From Streptomyces sp. NBC_01485 (GTDB lineage Bacteria; Actinomycetota; Actinomycetes; Streptomycetales; Streptomycetaceae): a stretch of 64,000 bases of DNA. The translations under genes and the position numbers were made by a program. The notes beneath the pieces are model-generated. The model did no database searches. It was not told the DNA's origin and saw nothing but the letters and a program-made list of their open reading frames with translations. The stretch spans positions 7,006,001-7,070,000 of the forward strand of contig NZ_CP109435.1 in assembly GCF_036227125.1 (NCBI RefSeq), written 5' to 3'. The stretch's first letter is position 1. Every line of letters starts with the position of its first letter. Positions 26,505 through 36,725 of the stretch are shown piece after piece.

Positions 26505-28778
26505 ATGCATCAGCCGACTCCGCCCTCCGCCGCCGCCGAGCGCTCCCGCCGCCACGACAACCCAGGGCCGACCCACGGCATGGGCGCCGACCAACCGCTT
26601 TCGGACGGGCCCGGTCCTCAAAGGGCCGGAGTTCCCGGAGCCGGCCGACGCATCTCGCCCATCGGCTGGCCCGAGGGAGGTCCCGGCATGTCCGCAGGCC
26701 CGGGCATCCGTGGCACGTCCCCGTCCCTGTCCCCGCCCCCGACGCAGCCCGCCGGTACGCCCAGTCGCCCGTCCCCACCCTCGTCCAGAGGCGCCGCACC
26801 ACCGCCCCGGGCGCCGGTCCAGCCTCGCGGCACCGGCCTGCCGCCCGCCCATACGGCGATGATCTGCGTCGCTCTGCCGGGCCTCGCCATCTCGACGGAA
26901 CAGGGGCAGCTCACCGGGCGGGGACTGGAGGGGTTCTACCGGTCGGGTCGGCGCATCCTCTCCCGTTGCCAGGTGCGGGTGGCGGGACGCGAACCGTTGG
27001 TGGTTCAGGCAAGGATGACCTCGGCCGACCGGGCCCGCTTCGTCGGCACCCTGCGCGTCACTCCACACGGCGGCCCGGACCCGGACGTCGTCGTCGAGCG
27101 GACCCGCTCCGCCGACGGCACGGAGCGGATCACCCTGCACAGCGCCGCCACACGGCCGCTACGGCTCCCGGTCGAGGTGGCCCTCGCCACCGACCTGGCC
27201 GACCTGGGGGCGATCGCGTCCGGCACCGTGGGCCCCGAACTACCCGCCGGCGTCCACGACGGCGGCCTGCGTTGGTCCTGCGCCACCGGGACATCGAGCG
27301 TCACCGCCGACCCACCACCAGCCGACGCGATCGCCTCCGCCGGGCTGCTGCGCTGGAACTTCGACGTGCCTCCCGGCGGCAGCGTCTGCGTGGAGCTGAG
27401 AGTTCGCCTGGACGGGGCGGGCCCGGTCCGGGCCGTGGGCCGTGCGGCGACAAGCCCGTTGGCTCCGGCACACGCGACGGGCGACGATCCACGCGTCCGG
27501 GCGCTACTGGCGACGAGCCTCGAGGATCTACAGGCCCTGCTGGTGCGCGACCCGGCACATCCCGCGGACATCCACCTCGCGGCCGGGGTGCCGTGGCGCT
27601 GCGGGCTGGCCCCGGCCGAGGCGCTCGCCGCGGCCCGTATGACGCTGCCCCTCGGCACCCGCCTCGCCGCGGGCACCCTGCGCACCCTGGCCCGCACCCA
27701 GGTCACCGGCCGGGGACCGCGGTCCGGCATGATCCCCGGCCCCCGGCGAGACGCGGGCGCGCACCTGCTGCCGGGGTGTACGGGCACGGAGGCCACGCTG
27801 CTCTTCCCGGTACTCCTCGCGGAGGCCCGCCGATGGGGCCTGCCCGACCAGGAGACGGAGGAACTGCTGCCGGCGGCCGAACGCTGCCTCACCTGGCTGC
27901 GCGCCACAGTCGGCGAGGGTCCCTACCTCAGTGACCCCCAGCCCGGCGGGCCCGTCCGCTGCGAGACACAGGCCCACGCCCATCGCGCGGCACTGCTCGG
28001 CGCCGACCTGCTCGACGCCTGCGCCAGACAGGGCGCCGGCGGACTGCGGGAGTGGGCGCAGAGCATGCGTGCCGCGTTCCGACGGGACTTCTGGATCGAC
28101 GACCGGGGAGGCGGCCGACCCGTGGCAGCCCGTACGCCGGACGGGCGGCCGCTGCCCCACCTCGGCGCGACGACCGTCCACCTCGTCGACACCGGGCTGC
28201 TGGGCGGCGGCGCCCACGCCCCCGGACTGCTGGACAAGGTGCAGACCGAACAACTCGCCCGGCTGCTCGGCAGCCCCGTCATGGACTCGGGCTGGGGACT
28301 TCGGGGCCTCGGCGCGAAGGAGCCCGGCTACAACCCCTTCGGTCACCGCAGCGGATCCGTACGGGTCCACGAAACGGCGATCGCCGTCGCGGGCCTGGCC
28401 GCCGCGGGCTACGAGAAGGAGGGCGCCGCGCTGCTGCGAGGCGTACTGGCGGCGGCCGAGGCCTTCGGCCATCGCCTCCCCGAGATGTACGCGGGGGAGC
28501 AGCGCGGTGACGGGAGCGCTCCGCTTCCCCATCCGGCCGCCTGCCGTCCCGCCGCCACCGCGGCCGCGGCCGGAATCCTGCTGCTGATCACCCTGGTCGG
28601 CATCCGTCCCGACGCCCCGGCCGGAACCGTCACGCTGCGTCCTCTGCAGAGCGCGCCTCTGGGCGAGATCGGCCTGACCGGGCTGCGGGTCGCGGGCGCC
28701 CCCTTCTCCGTACGGGTCAGCCGCCTCGGACTCGCCATGGTGGAGGAGGCGGCCGACGGGCTGCAATTGGGAGTCTGA
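26505..28778 (+). CDS. Glycogen-debranching-enzyme-like protein
   Basis: A 757-residue protein. After about 110 Pro/Ser-rich residues comes a GDE N-terminal-type beta domain (ISTEQGQLTGRGLEGFYRSGRRILS, RTRSADGTERITLHS) followed by an alpha/alpha six-hairpin domain (GVPWRCGLAPAEAL, ETQAHAHRAALLGADLLD, SGWGLRGLGAKEPGYNPFGHRSGSVRVHETAI, LPEMYAGEQRG). This is the architecture of amylo-alpha-1,6-glucosidase-related GH proteins. The ATG at 26505 is one plausible start. The frame is open further upstream but is not coding-like. The linkage and substrate cleaved are not determinable. Confidence 0.82.
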   Translation: MHQPTPPSAAAERSRRHDNPGPTHGMGADQPLSDGPGPQRAGVPGAGRRISPIGWPEGGPGMSAGPGIRGTSPSLSPPPTQPAGTPSRPSPPSSRGAAPPPRAPVQPRGTGLPPAHTAMICVALPGLAISTEQGQLTGRGLEGFYRSGRRILSRCQVRVAGREPLVVQARMTSADRARFVGTLRVTPHGGPDPDVVVERTRSADGTERITLHSAATRPLRLPVEVALATDLADLGAIASGTVGPELPAGVHDGGLRWSCATGTSSVTADPPPADAIASAGLLRWNFDVPPGGSVCVELRVRLDGAGPVRAVGRAATSPLAPAHATGDDPRVRALLATSLEDLQALLVRDPAHPADIHLAAGVPWRCGLAPAEALAAARMTLPLGTRLAAGTLRTLARTQVTGRGPRSGMIPGPRRDAGAHLLPGCTGTEATLLFPVLLAEARRWGLPDQETEELLPAAERCLTWLRATVGEGPYLSDPQPGGPVRCETQAHAHRAALLGADLLDACARQGAGGLREWAQSMRAAFRRDFWIDDRGGGRPVAARTPDGRPLPHLGATTVHLVDTGLLGGGAHAPGLLDKVQTEQLARLLGSPVMDSGWGLRGLGAKEPGYNPFGHRSGSVRVHETAIAVAGLAAAGYEKEGAALLRGVLAAAEAFGHRLPEMYAGEQRGDGSAPLPHPAACRPAATAAAAGILLLITLVGIRPDAPAGTVTLRPLQSAPLGEIGLTGLRVAGAPFSVRVSRLGLAMVEEAADGLQLGV

Positions 28779-28880
28779 CCTCGTACGACGCCGAGTCGGA
28801 CGGACGCCTGGGCGACCGATGACAGCCGTGCGCAACCGAAGTGGATCAGCCATCGAAGCGGTTGATGAAGGGAGTGTTTA

Positions 28881-28902
28881 TCGTCAGGAAGACGACTATG
28901 AT
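28881..28902 (+). promoter_or_regulatory. Promoter and candidate operator of the Nudix regulator
   Basis: TATGAT (28897-28902) is a near-perfect -10 ending 6 bases before the ATG. Directly upstream is an inverted repeat TCGTC-AGGAA-GACGA (28881-28895), which would sit between -35 and -10 and could bind the encoded protein. Confidence 0.55.
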
Positions 28903-28908
28903 CGCCGC

Positions 28909-29667
28909 ATGCCCTACGACCCGTCAGCCTTTCCGCCCTTCGCCGTCACCGTGGATCTGGTCGTGCTGACCGTGCGCCGCCACGCCCTGTGCGCGCTGGC
29001 GGTGCGCAGGGGTGAGGCGCCGTTCCAGGGGCGGTGGGCGCTTCCGGGCGGCTTCGTGCGGGCCGACGAGGATCTCACCCAGGCGGCGGCGCGTGAGCTG
29101 GCCGAGGAGACCGGGCTGCACGCCCACGACCCTTCGGTCCCGGCCCAGGACAACGGCGCCCACCTGGAACAGCTCGCCACGTACGGCGATCCCAAGCGTG
29201 ATCCGCGGATGCGTGTCGTGAGCGTCGCGCATCTGGCACTCGCTCCCGACCTGCCGGCCCCGCGAGCGGGCGGCGACGCCAGCAACGCGCGCTGGGCGCC
29301 CGTCGAGGAACTGCTGCAGCACGGCGGTTACGGCCGGGACGGGGAGCCGGTCGCACCGCTGGCCTTCGACCACGCCCAGATCCTCGCGGACGGGGTGGAA
29401 CGCGCCCGCTCCAAGATCGAGTACTCGTCCCTGGCGACCGCGTTCTGCCCCACCGAGTTCACGGTCGGCGAACTGCGCCGGGTCTACGAGGCGGTGTGGG
29501 GCGTGGCGCTCGACCCGCGCAACTTCCACCGCAAGGTGACAGGCACGCCCGGCTTCCTGGTGCCCACCGGCGGCACCACCACCCGGCAGGGCGGCCGGCC
29601 TGCCCAGCTCTTCCGCGCGGGCGGCGCGACCTTGCTCAATCCGCCGATGCTGCGTCCCGAGGTGTGA
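28909..29667 (+). CDS. Nudix hydrolase with NrtR-like winged-helix domain
   Basis: A 252-residue protein. Residues about 10-150 are a Nudix domain with an intact Nudix box (G-x5-E-x7-REL-x-EETGL). Residues about 165-245 are the winged helix typical of NrtR regulators (PTEFTVGELRRVYEAVWG, RNFHRKV, PTGG, ARPAQLF-like end). NrtR proteins sense ADP-ribose or NAD intermediates and repress NAD genes, usually with a degenerate Nudix box. The intact box here suggests it may still hydrolyse ADP-ribose. The ATG at 28909 is preferred over 28819 because of the -10 element 6 bases upstream, implying a leaderless transcript. Confidence 0.88.
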   Translation: MPYDPSAFPPFAVTVDLVVLTVRRHALCALAVRRGEAPFQGRWALPGGFVRADEDLTQAAARELAEETGLHAHDPSVPAQDNGAHLEQLATYGDPKRDPRMRVVSVAHLALAPDLPAPRAGGDASNARWAPVEELLQHGGYGRDGEPVAPLAFDHAQILADGVERARSKIEYSSLATAFCPTEFTVGELRRVYEAVWGVALDPRNFHRKVTGTPGFLVPTGGTTTRQGGRPAQLFRAGGATLLNPPMLRPEV

Positions 29668-29784
29668 CACCGGCCCACCACGACCGCTGACGCACGGGCG
29701 GGATCCCGAACAGGTCGACCACGCCTGCGCAGCCGACCGTGCGGCACCCGGGTAAAACGGACATAACGCGCTATCTTGCTACGG

Positions 29785-31908
29785 GTGATCCAGGCCTTCG
29801 GACTGACCAGCAACTCCCGCAAGGCGCTTCCGCCCGCCGTCGACGATGTCTCCTTCGAGGCACGCGCGGGCCGCGTCACCGTACTGCTCGGAGCGCCGGG
29901 CGCGGGCAAGACCACGGCGCTGAGACTCATGCTCGAACTCCAACAGGGCCGCGGCCTCGCCCACTTCAGAGGCCGCCCCCTGCACCGCATCGCCCACCCC
30001 TCCCGCGAGGTCGGCGTCCTCCTGGGCGAGGTGCCCGGGCATCCGGCCCGCACGGTCCGCGGCCACCTGCGCATGCTGTGTGCGGCCGTCGGCGTCCCGG
30101 TCCGGCGGGCCGACGAGGTGCTCGAGGTGGTCGGCCTGGTCAGCCTGCGCGACGAACGTCTCAGCACCCTCTCCCGCGGCATGGACCGGCGGCTCGGCCT
30201 GGCCTGCGCCCTCCTCGCGGACCCGCACACCCTCGTCCTCGACGATCCGGCCGATGGTCTCTCCGGGCGCGAGAACCGTTGGCTGCACGGCATGCTGCGC
30301 GCGCACGCGGACCAGGGAGGCACGGTCCTGATGACCACGGCCGACCCCAAGGAGGCCGCCCGCACCGCCGACCGGGTCGTCACCCTGGACCAGGGCAGAC
30401 TCGTCGCCGATCAGGAGGCCGCCGACTTCGCCCACACCCGGCTGCGCCCCCGGGTGGCCGTCCGCAGCCCGCACGCCGTCCGTCTGGCCGCCCTGCTCAC
30501 CAAGGAGGCCCGGGCCGCGCGACGCTCCGTCGAAGTCGCGCAGGAGGACGGCAACCGGCTCTCGGTGTACGGCAGTAGCTGCGCCCACGTCGGCGAGACG
30601 GCGTTCCGGCACGGCATCCTCGTCCACCAACTCGCCGACGAGACGGGAGACATGGGGCCGGGAGCAGGAGCACTGCCACTGGCCCCGCATCGGACGGACG
30701 CCGACACAGGGCCGTCCCCCTCGGACTGCGAGCCGGCCACCGTCGGAGCCACAGCGCCGGGCGCGGAACGCCTGGAGGTCCCCGGGGACGCACGTACGGG
30801 GAACGGCTCCCAGGAGGCCATCGCCGCTGTCGGCCCGCGCACGCCTGAGGATGAGCCGCAGCCGTTTCCCGCGCCGTGCCGGCCGACCGACGCACCTCCT
30901 GCCGATGACATCCGGGGTTCCGACGACGACTCCAGGTCCGGTGTCGCCGCAACGGCTGTCGACAGCACGGCCTCGGCCGGCCCTGGCACGACCGCGACCG
31001 ATACCGCCGCCGTGGACGAACGGCAGCCCAGTACTGAGCCGGCCGCCGTGCCCTCCACCCGACACCCCCTGCGCACCTCCACCTCCCGCAACTTCGACAC
31101 CTTGCCCGCCCTGCCACCCCCCATCTCCGTCCGCTCCGCCCCCAGCCCCCTGCGGCCCCTCCGCTACGAACTCCGTCGCGCCACGGGGATCAGCACCGGA
31201 TTCCTCACCAGTGCCGCCGTGCTGCTCGTCTCCGCCCTCACCGCCGTACTCCTGGCCCGCGTGGGCCACACCTCGCAGGCGCGGCTGCTGACCGCCTGGC
31301 CCGTGCCGTTGCCGTTGCCGCCCGCCGCGCTCGGCGCGGGACTGCTCGGTGCGCTGGCCTTCGGGGACGAGTTCCGCCACCCCGCTCTGGCGGCGGACCG
31401 CGGCACCGTGCCCCGCAGACTGGGCGTACTCACCGCCAAGCTCCTCGTCGCCGCATTCACCGCTCTGATGCTGGCCTTCCTCACGGTGGGCTGCGATGCC
31501 GAAGCGCTCTATCTCGTCTACGGACGGGAGCTCGCGCAAGTTCCCGCGGAGTGGCTTCCGCTGAGCGCGAGTTGGCTCGGACTCGTGGTCGGCTGCTCCT
31601 GGGCCGGTGTGCTGGCTGCCGGCGTCTTCCGGTCCACCACGGCCGGCCTGGCCGCGGTGGTCGCCGTCCCCGTCGTCGTCGTACCCGTCGTACAGAAGGC
31701 CGTGGAGAGCGCGTCCGTGCGGACGGCGGCCGGGCTCTCGATGCGGTTGCGCGAGACGTTTTTGGTGCAGTGGCCCTTCGGGGGAGAGCGCTATCTGTCC
31801 GCCGCGGCACGCGTCATCGCCCAACCCGTCGGTGGAGCACTGACGTTGTCCCTGACGGCCTTGCTGTGCGCGTATCTGCTCACGACCCTGCGGAGCAGGG
31901 TCCGATGA
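29785..31908 (+). CDS. ABC ATPase-permease fusion with degenerate ATPase
   Basis: A 707-residue single-chain protein. Residues 1-215 are an ABC ATPase: Walker A GAPGAGKTT, signature LSRGMDRR, Walker B VLDDPADGL. Residues about 220-455 are a long Ser/Thr/Pro/Ala-rich linker, and residues 455-705 hold about six membrane helices of the ABC-2 type. Two catalytic positions differ: the Walker B Glu is Asp (LDDP) and the switch His is Ala (MTTADPKEA, normally TTHD-like). The Asp of the D-loop is Ser. TATCTT at 29772-29777 lies 7 bases before the GTG, so the start is leaderless. It lies directly upstream of whiH. Confidence 0.85.
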   Translation: MIQAFGLTSNSRKALPPAVDDVSFEARAGRVTVLLGAPGAGKTTALRLMLELQQGRGLAHFRGRPLHRIAHPSREVGVLLGEVPGHPARTVRGHLRMLCAAVGVPVRRADEVLEVVGLVSLRDERLSTLSRGMDRRLGLACALLADPHTLVLDDPADGLSGRENRWLHGMLRAHADQGGTVLMTTADPKEAARTADRVVTLDQGRLVADQEAADFAHTRLRPRVAVRSPHAVRLAALLTKEARAARRSVEVAQEDGNRLSVYGSSCAHVGETAFRHGILVHQLADETGDMGPGAGALPLAPHRTDADTGPSPSDCEPATVGATAPGAERLEVPGDARTGNGSQEAIAAVGPRTPEDEPQPFPAPCRPTDAPPADDIRGSDDDSRSGVAATAVDSTASAGPGTTATDTAAVDERQPSTEPAAVPSTRHPLRTSTSRNFDTLPALPPPISVRSAPSPLRPLRYELRRATGISTGFLTSAAVLLVSALTAVLLARVGHTSQARLLTAWPVPLPLPPAALGAGLLGALAFGDEFRHPALAADRGTVPRRLGVLTAKLLVAAFTALMLAFLTVGCDAEALYLVYGRELAQVPAEWLPLSASWLGLVVGCSWAGVLAAGVFRSTTAGLAAVVAVPVVVVPVVQKAVESASVRTAAGLSMRLRETFLVQWPFGGERYLSAAARVIAQPVGGALTLSLTALLCAYLLTTLRSRVR

Positions 31909-31953
31909 CGACCGTCCGGGCCCATCCGGTCCGGGCGTGTGCACAACTCCCCG

Positions 31954-31978
31954 TAGAAAGCCCATTTCTTTCCGATAA
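31954..31978 (+). promoter_or_regulatory. WhiG (sigma-28 type) promoter of whiH
   Basis: TCCGATAA (31971-31978) matches the -10 GCCGATAA of FliA/WhiG promoters at seven of eight bases. TAGA at 31954-31957 is a -35 (TAAA) candidate, but the 13-base spacer is short. whiH of S. coelicolor is known to be transcribed by WhiG. Confidence 0.65.
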
Positions 31979-32070
31979 GGCGTCAATTGCGACGGGGTGA
32001 GCGATCACCCTTTCGTGTGCTTTTCACCAAAGACCTCAAGGGAGTTGGAGACAGCGCCGACAAAGGATCC

Positions 32071-32958
32071 GTGAGTACCCTTGCGCACACCATGATGACC
32101 GCCGCCCGCTCCGCCGACTCCGGTCTGGCCGGCCCGGGCGAACTCGATCGCTACCCCTACGCCCAGGCCCCTGCCGCCGACCGCGTCGGAGCTCCCGTCT
32201 GGGAGACCGCGGACCCCGAGCTGGGCCGCGTGGGCCGTCGCAGCGCGGGCAGCCGCGGACGCGGACTGCACGGCCAACTCGTCCAGCAGCTGGGCCAGAT
32301 GATCGTCTCGGGCGACCTGGGCGCCGACCGTCCGCTGGTGCCCGAGGAGATCGGTCAGCGGTTCGAGGTGTCCCGCACCGTCGTCCGCGAGTCGCTGCGT
32401 GTCCTCGAGGCCAAGGGCCTGGTCAGCGCCCGGCCGAACGTCGGCACGCGCGTGCGTCCCGTGAGCGACTGGAATCTTCTGGACCCGGACATCATCGAGT
32501 GGCGGGCCTTCGGTCCCCAGCGCGACGACCAGCGGCGTGAGCTGAGCGAGCTGCGCTGGACGATCGAGCCGCTCGCCGCCCGCCTCGCCGCCGGCCACGG
32601 GCGCGCCGACATCCAGCAGCGACTGTCCGACATGGTCGAGATCATGGCGCATTCCATGGGGCAGGGTGACGCGCTCACCTACTCCCGGGCCGACGCCGAG
32701 TTCCACTCGCTGCTCATCCAGGTCGCGGGCAACCGCATGCTGGAGCACCTTTCCGGGATCGTGTCGTCCGCCCTCCAGGTCTCCGGCAGCCCGGTCACGG
32801 GCTGTGACCGGCCGACCGAGGCGTCGCTGGGACACCATGGCAGGATCGCCGACGCCCTCGCCGCGGGCGACGGAACCGCGGCCGAGGCGGCCATGCGACA
32901 GCTGCTCACCGTTCACCCCGAGGTGGAGCGCGTCGTACCGGCACCGCGCGAACACTGA
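32071..32958 (+). CDS. whiH: WhiH, GntR-family sporulation regulator
   Basis: A 295-residue FadR-subfamily GntR protein: winged helix at about residues 65-135 (LVQQLGQMIVSGDLGADRPLVPEEIGQRFEVSRTVVRESLRVLE) and a C-terminal all-helical FCD ligand domain (ELSELRWTIEPLAARLAA, RADAEFHSLLIQVAGNRMLEHL). The name rests on this architecture plus the conserved position just upstream of hrdB and a WhiG-type promoter. WhiH is needed for aerial hypha septation. The GTG at 32071 follows AAAGGATCC. A hairpin at 33033-33079 terminates it. Confidence 0.9.
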   Translation: MSTLAHTMMTAARSADSGLAGPGELDRYPYAQAPAADRVGAPVWETADPELGRVGRRSAGSRGRGLHGQLVQQLGQMIVSGDLGADRPLVPEEIGQRFEVSRTVVRESLRVLEAKGLVSARPNVGTRVRPVSDWNLLDPDIIEWRAFGPQRDDQRRELSELRWTIEPLAARLAAGHGRADIQQRLSDMVEIMAHSMGQGDALTYSRADAEFHSLLIQVAGNRMLEHLSGIVSSALQVSGSPVTGCDRPTEASLGHHGRIADALAAGDGTAAEAAMRQLLTVHPEVERVVPAPREH

Positions 32959-33387
32959 CCGCACCCACGGGGGGATCGGTCCGGGGACGCCTTCCCCGTC
33001 CTGTGCCATCCTCGGCCGCTTCACCCGCACGCCCGTCGGACCCCGCAGAACCCGTCACGGGGACTGCGGGGTCCGACGGCCGATGTGGCCTGGATTCGGC
33101 CGCGGAGGCCCGATAGGCGCCACGGGTGACCTCTTCTGCCCGCGTCTGACCGTTTATGAACGCTTACGCGGTGTGACTCGGGCCACGAAGATTGGGCGTA
33201 ACGCTTGTGGAAACAACGCGATGACCTAAGAGGTGACTGCCGCAGAGGGAATACGGACGCCGTTCAAGGCGCTGTGCATCCTCCCGGCCCCCGCCCGCGC
33301 CGTCGGCCCACCCCCAGGCCGGTGGTCGGCTCCTGTCCATCATGGACGGGGCCGGAAGCCGTTTTCCAACGTTCCGAGAGGTTGTTC
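32959..33387. other. 429-base whiH-hrdB intergenic region
   Basis: Contains the whiH terminator and the hrdB promoter region. TTGTGG (from about 33207) with a TAAGAG sequence 16 bases later is one candidate hrdB promoter, but I cannot assign it firmly. I see no coding signal. Confidence 0.55.
33033..33079 (+). terminator. whiH terminator
   Basis: A perfect 16-base inverted repeat (33033-33048 with 33064-33079, 15-base loop). Confidence 0.85.
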
Positions 33388-34926
<1,539 letters not shown>

Positions 34927-34945
34927 GTCGTAGCCGTACGACACG

Positions 34946-34976
34946 AAGGCCCGGTTCCCCTGGGGGAGCCGGGCCT
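34946..34976 (+). terminator. hrdB terminator
   Basis: AAGGCCCGGTTCCCC with a matching right arm ending GGGCCTT (one mismatch) around a 1-2 base loop, 20 bases past the hrdB stop. Confidence 0.88.
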
Positions 34977-35058
34977 TCCGCGTGGGCGCGCGGGTGCGTG
35001 GTGACGCGCACTGAATCACCCTGGGTGTTCACCGATCACTCCAGAGTGAGGAGCGCGC

Positions 35059-35925
35059 ATGCCTCGTCCCTTTGTCCGGGCCTTGTCCCGGCCGTTGATC
35101 CTGGCGGCCGTGGCGATGGCCATACCGTTGGCCTCCGCCGCCCCTGCGGCCTCCGACGGCGTCGTCGTGGGCGGTTTCCCGGTCGACGTCTCCCAGAGCC
35201 CGTGGACGGTCGCGCTGTCCAGCCGTGACCGGTTCGGAGGTATGCGCTCGGGGCAGTTCTGCGGAGGCGTGGCGGTCGGCCCGTCGACCGTGCTCACGGC
35301 GGCCCACTGCATGGCCGAGGACGTCCTGGGAGCGCCGCCGGGACGGGTGGCCGACCTGGAGGTCGTCGCGGGCCGTACGGACCTGTACGCGGACACGGGC
35401 CAGGAGGTCTCCGTGCGCAGTGTCTGGGTGAACCCGGGCTACGACAGTGCCAGCAACGCCGGGGACTTCGCCGTGCTCACCCTTGCCGAGCCGCTCCCGG
35501 CGGCAGCGGTCGTCGCCATGGCGGCGGAGGGCGATCCGGCGTACGCGTCCGGCGCGGAGGCCGTCGTCTACGGCTGGGGCGACATCACCGGGTTCGGTGC
35601 GTACGCCCACACCCTGCGGGCGGCTCGCGTGCATGTGCTGGCCGACGCGCTCTGTGAGCGGGCGTATCCCGGTTCGGCAGACGGCACGTACATCGCGCGG
35701 AGCATGGTCTGTGCCGGAGAGGTGCGGGGCGGCCGTGACGCCTGCCAGGGGGACAGCGGCGGGCCGCTGGTCGCCGGGGGTCGGCTCATCGGGCTCGTGT
35801 CGTGGGGCAGCGGCTGCGGACGGCCGGGGAGCCCGGGCGTCTACACGCGGGTCTCCGACGCCGTACGGACGCTGGGCTGGGGCGCAGGGAATCGGAGCCC
35901 CCACGGGGCGCCCGACCGCGCCTGA
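35059..35925 (+). CDS. Secreted trypsin-like serine protease (S1A)
   Basis: A 288-residue exported protease with an N-terminal signal peptide (LSRPLILAAVAMAIPLASAAPAAS, cleavage near residue 32) and a mature enzyme starting VVVGGFPV. The catalytic triad is visible: LTAAHC (His), AGDFAVLTL (Asp) and CQGDSGGPL (Ser). The Asp six residues before that Ser, in GRDAC, predicts trypsin-like Arg/Lys specificity. VSWGSGCGRPGSPGVYTRV is the usual C-terminal block. The ATG follows GAGGAGCG. It is followed by a terminator and the convergent small zinc-ribbon gene. Confidence 0.95.
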   Translation: MPRPFVRALSRPLILAAVAMAIPLASAAPAASDGVVVGGFPVDVSQSPWTVALSSRDRFGGMRSGQFCGGVAVGPSTVLTAAHCMAEDVLGAPPGRVADLEVVAGRTDLYADTGQEVSVRSVWVNPGYDSASNAGDFAVLTLAEPLPAAAVVAMAAEGDPAYASGAEAVVYGWGDITGFGAYAHTLRAARVHVLADALCERAYPGSADGTYIARSMVCAGEVRGGRDACQGDSGGPLVAGGRLIGLVSWGSGCGRPGSPGVYTRVSDAVRTLGWGAGNRSPHGAPDRA

Positions 35926-35968
35926 GCGGGTCTCCCTGCGCGGTCGCGATCTCTTCGTGCTGCGAGAA

Positions 35969-36006
35969 GCGGGTGGCCGTCCCTGAGAGCAGGGACGGCC
36001 ACCCGC
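35969..36006. terminator. Bidirectional terminator
   Basis: A perfect 16-base stem with a 6-base loop between the convergent protease and DUF7455-type genes. Confidence 0.88.
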
Positions 36007-36049
36007 ACATCGGCCTGTGCCGATTCTCGCTCGTCGTGAACGCGCAGGA

Positions 36050-36280
36050 TCAGCGCTCTTCTTCGGGGACGGATGCCGGAACGGTCGTCAGCCGCTCCGT
36101 CTCATCCTGTATCTCGGCGGCGATCTTCTTGAGTTCCGGCTCGAACTTGCGGCCGTGGTGGGCGCAGAAGAGCAGTTCTCCGCCGCTGAGCAGGACGACG
36201 CGTACGTACGCCTGGGCGCCGCAGCGGTCGCAGCGGTCAGCGGCCGTCATCGGGCTCGCGGGGGTCAGAACAGTAGTCAC
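36050..36280 (-). CDS. Small zinc-ribbon-like protein (DUF7455 type)
   Basis: A 76-residue cytoplasmic protein. RCDRCGAQAYVRVVL and LLFCAHHGRKFEP provide a CxxC...CxxH zinc-binding pattern, and the C terminus is acidic. This small family is widespread in actinobacteria next to the sigma factor and topoisomerase genes. The role is unknown, and a transcription-related role is only a guess. The GTG start follows GAAGAGG. Confidence 0.85.
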   Translation of the reverse strand: MTTVLTPASPMTAADRCDRCGAQAYVRVVLLSGGELLFCAHHGRKFEPELKKIAAEIQDETERLTTVPASVPEEER

Positions 36281-36725
36281 GTCGCCTCTTCTCTAGCTCG
36301 ACGAGCTGTCGTACCAGGGTCAACATCCAACCAGCCCCAAAACGTTCCCGCTCGTGGCTTCTCCTCGAAAAATCTTTCCGAGGCGGCCGTCTGCTGCCGG
36401 TTTGGCGGCGAATGTGCCGTATTGCGTGGTCTGTGGTGCTTACGGTTTCGCGCTGTCGGTCATGGTCCGATCCTCCCGGCTGGCTTGCCGGTTTGTTCAT
36501 GAGGACGTGCCCGGAGCCTAAATGGTTCATGCCCCGAAGGGAACGTGATATGTACTTCACTCCAACGAGGGATCGAACACGCATGCGACGCTGGACTAGT
36601 CTGAGTTTCAGACCGAGGGTGGCGTTACAACGGCTCTACCAGGCCTCGGTACCCTCTTGGCGGCAACCCAAGCCGTGCCCTTACCCAGAAGGGCCTCAAC
36701 TGAAATTCAGCGAGGAGCGAACCGC
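36281..36725. other. 445-base divergent region upstream of parE
   Basis: No gene seen. Small inverted repeats are AGCTCG-A-CGAGCT (36295-36307), beside the zinc-ribbon gene, and GTCTGA-GTT-TCAGAC (36599-36613), which overlaps a TAGTCT -10-like element (36597-36602) possibly serving parE. Confidence 0.5.

Noticed and set aside
33080..33387. SigR-type promoter (GGGAAT-N18-GTT) of hrdB
   Set aside because: GGGAAT at 33247 has a GTT only 9 bases on, so the spacing is wrong. I could not fix any hrdB promoter from sequence alone.
33205..33387. 61-residue N-terminal extension of HrdB
   Set aside because: The extension is not coding-like, while the GTG at 33388 has a ribosome site and gives the known HrdB N terminus.
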